From an uncultured Planctomycetaceae bacterium (GTDB lineage Bacteria > Planctomycetota > Planctomycetia > Planctomycetales > Planctomycetaceae): a DNA stretch of 5,450 nt. Positions within the stretch are counted from its first letter, which is position 1, and every line of letters starts with the position of its first letter. The notes below the pieces were generated by a model. That model ran no database searches and had not been told where the DNA came from. It was given only the letters and a program-made list of their open reading frames with translations. Below, one piece after another: positions 5,373 through 5,450 of the stretch. The position numbers and the translations under genes are program-made. Location of the stretch: the NCBI GenBank assembly GCA_903823545.1, contig CAIJTL010000595.1, forward strand, positions 1 through 5,450, written 5' to 3'.

Positions 5373-5450
5373 ATGAACCTCAGCCAGTTGATGTTGAGAG
5401 TGGCAAGATTTGTCCGGGAAACGCGTTTCGCGTTGTTACTTCTCGCGGCA
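5373..5450 (+). CDS. Possible start of an exported or membrane protein (partial, 3' cut by window)
   Basis: ATG 5373 opens 26 codons that run off the window. The first residues are MNLSQLMLRVARFVRE, then a hydrophobic FALLLLAA. Basic residues followed by a hydrophobic run look like a signal peptide or signal anchor. A GGAG at 5358-5361 lies 11 nt upstream, slightly far. The in-frame ATG at 5391 (MLRVARFV) gives a more typical signal peptide length but lacks a visible Shine-Dalgarno. With so little sequence the gene is only a suggestion, and the product is unknown. Confidence 0.35.
   Translation, partial: MNLSQLMLRVARFVRETRFALLLLAA

Noticed and set aside
5418..5429. 12-bp perfect palindrome GAAACGCGTTTC
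   Set aside because: Lies within a possible coding start with no second copy or flanking operator pattern; chance is likely.
1..5450. CRISPR array, riboswitch or toxin-antitoxin pair
   Set aside because: No regularly spaced repeats, no recognisable aptamer core, and no paired small genes with known motifs on either strand.

Overview
The window looks like a planctomycete chromosome (Planctomycetota, probably Pirellulales or a relative). This is inferred from three things: moderate GC by eye, a secreted LamG protein with propeller repeats of a type I associate with that phylum, and a tyrosine recombinase whose arm, core and catalytic motifs match the integrase type common there. No 16S or other phylogenetic marker is present, so the phylum assignment rests on protein style only.

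Left part (1-3137, all + strand). The last 32 codons of an unidentified protein end in three tandem in-frame stops. A secreted M19 membrane-dipeptidase family zinc hydrolase (157-1371) follows. Next is a secreted protein (1503-3137) in which a seven-blade repeat propeller sits inside a split LamG/concanavalin A-like jelly roll. The two complete genes carry signal peptides, so this reads as a small block of exported proteins. The 131-nt gap before the LamG gene holds two mutually exclusive hairpins that cover its Shine-Dalgarno.

Middle (3138-3447). A good sigma70-like promoter drives a complete tRNA-Val(GAC) gene, which ends in a strong intrinsic terminator.

Right part (3380-5450). A tyrosine recombinase gene lies on the - strand and its 3' end runs through the terminator into the 3' third of the tRNA gene. 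This is the classic layout of an element integrated into a tRNA 3' end. The main open frame begins at an unsupported GTG (4564). The missing N-terminal arm-binding part is encoded just upstream in another frame (4713-4561), so the gene is frameshifted or, less likely, split into two coupled genes. A 7-bp tandem repeat lies exactly where the frames change. Beyond it are a 64-codon coiled-coil fragment resembling the N-terminus of IS66-like transposases, about 330 bases in which I recognise nothing, and the possible start of a + strand exported or membrane protein cut by the window end. I see no second copy of the tRNA 3' end, so the far element boundary is outside the window or eroded.

The most unusual points are the propeller-in-LamG architecture, the integrase frame break with its 7-bp repeat, and the non-canonical Val at the integrase box II histidine position. 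I found no wholly new multi-gene system.
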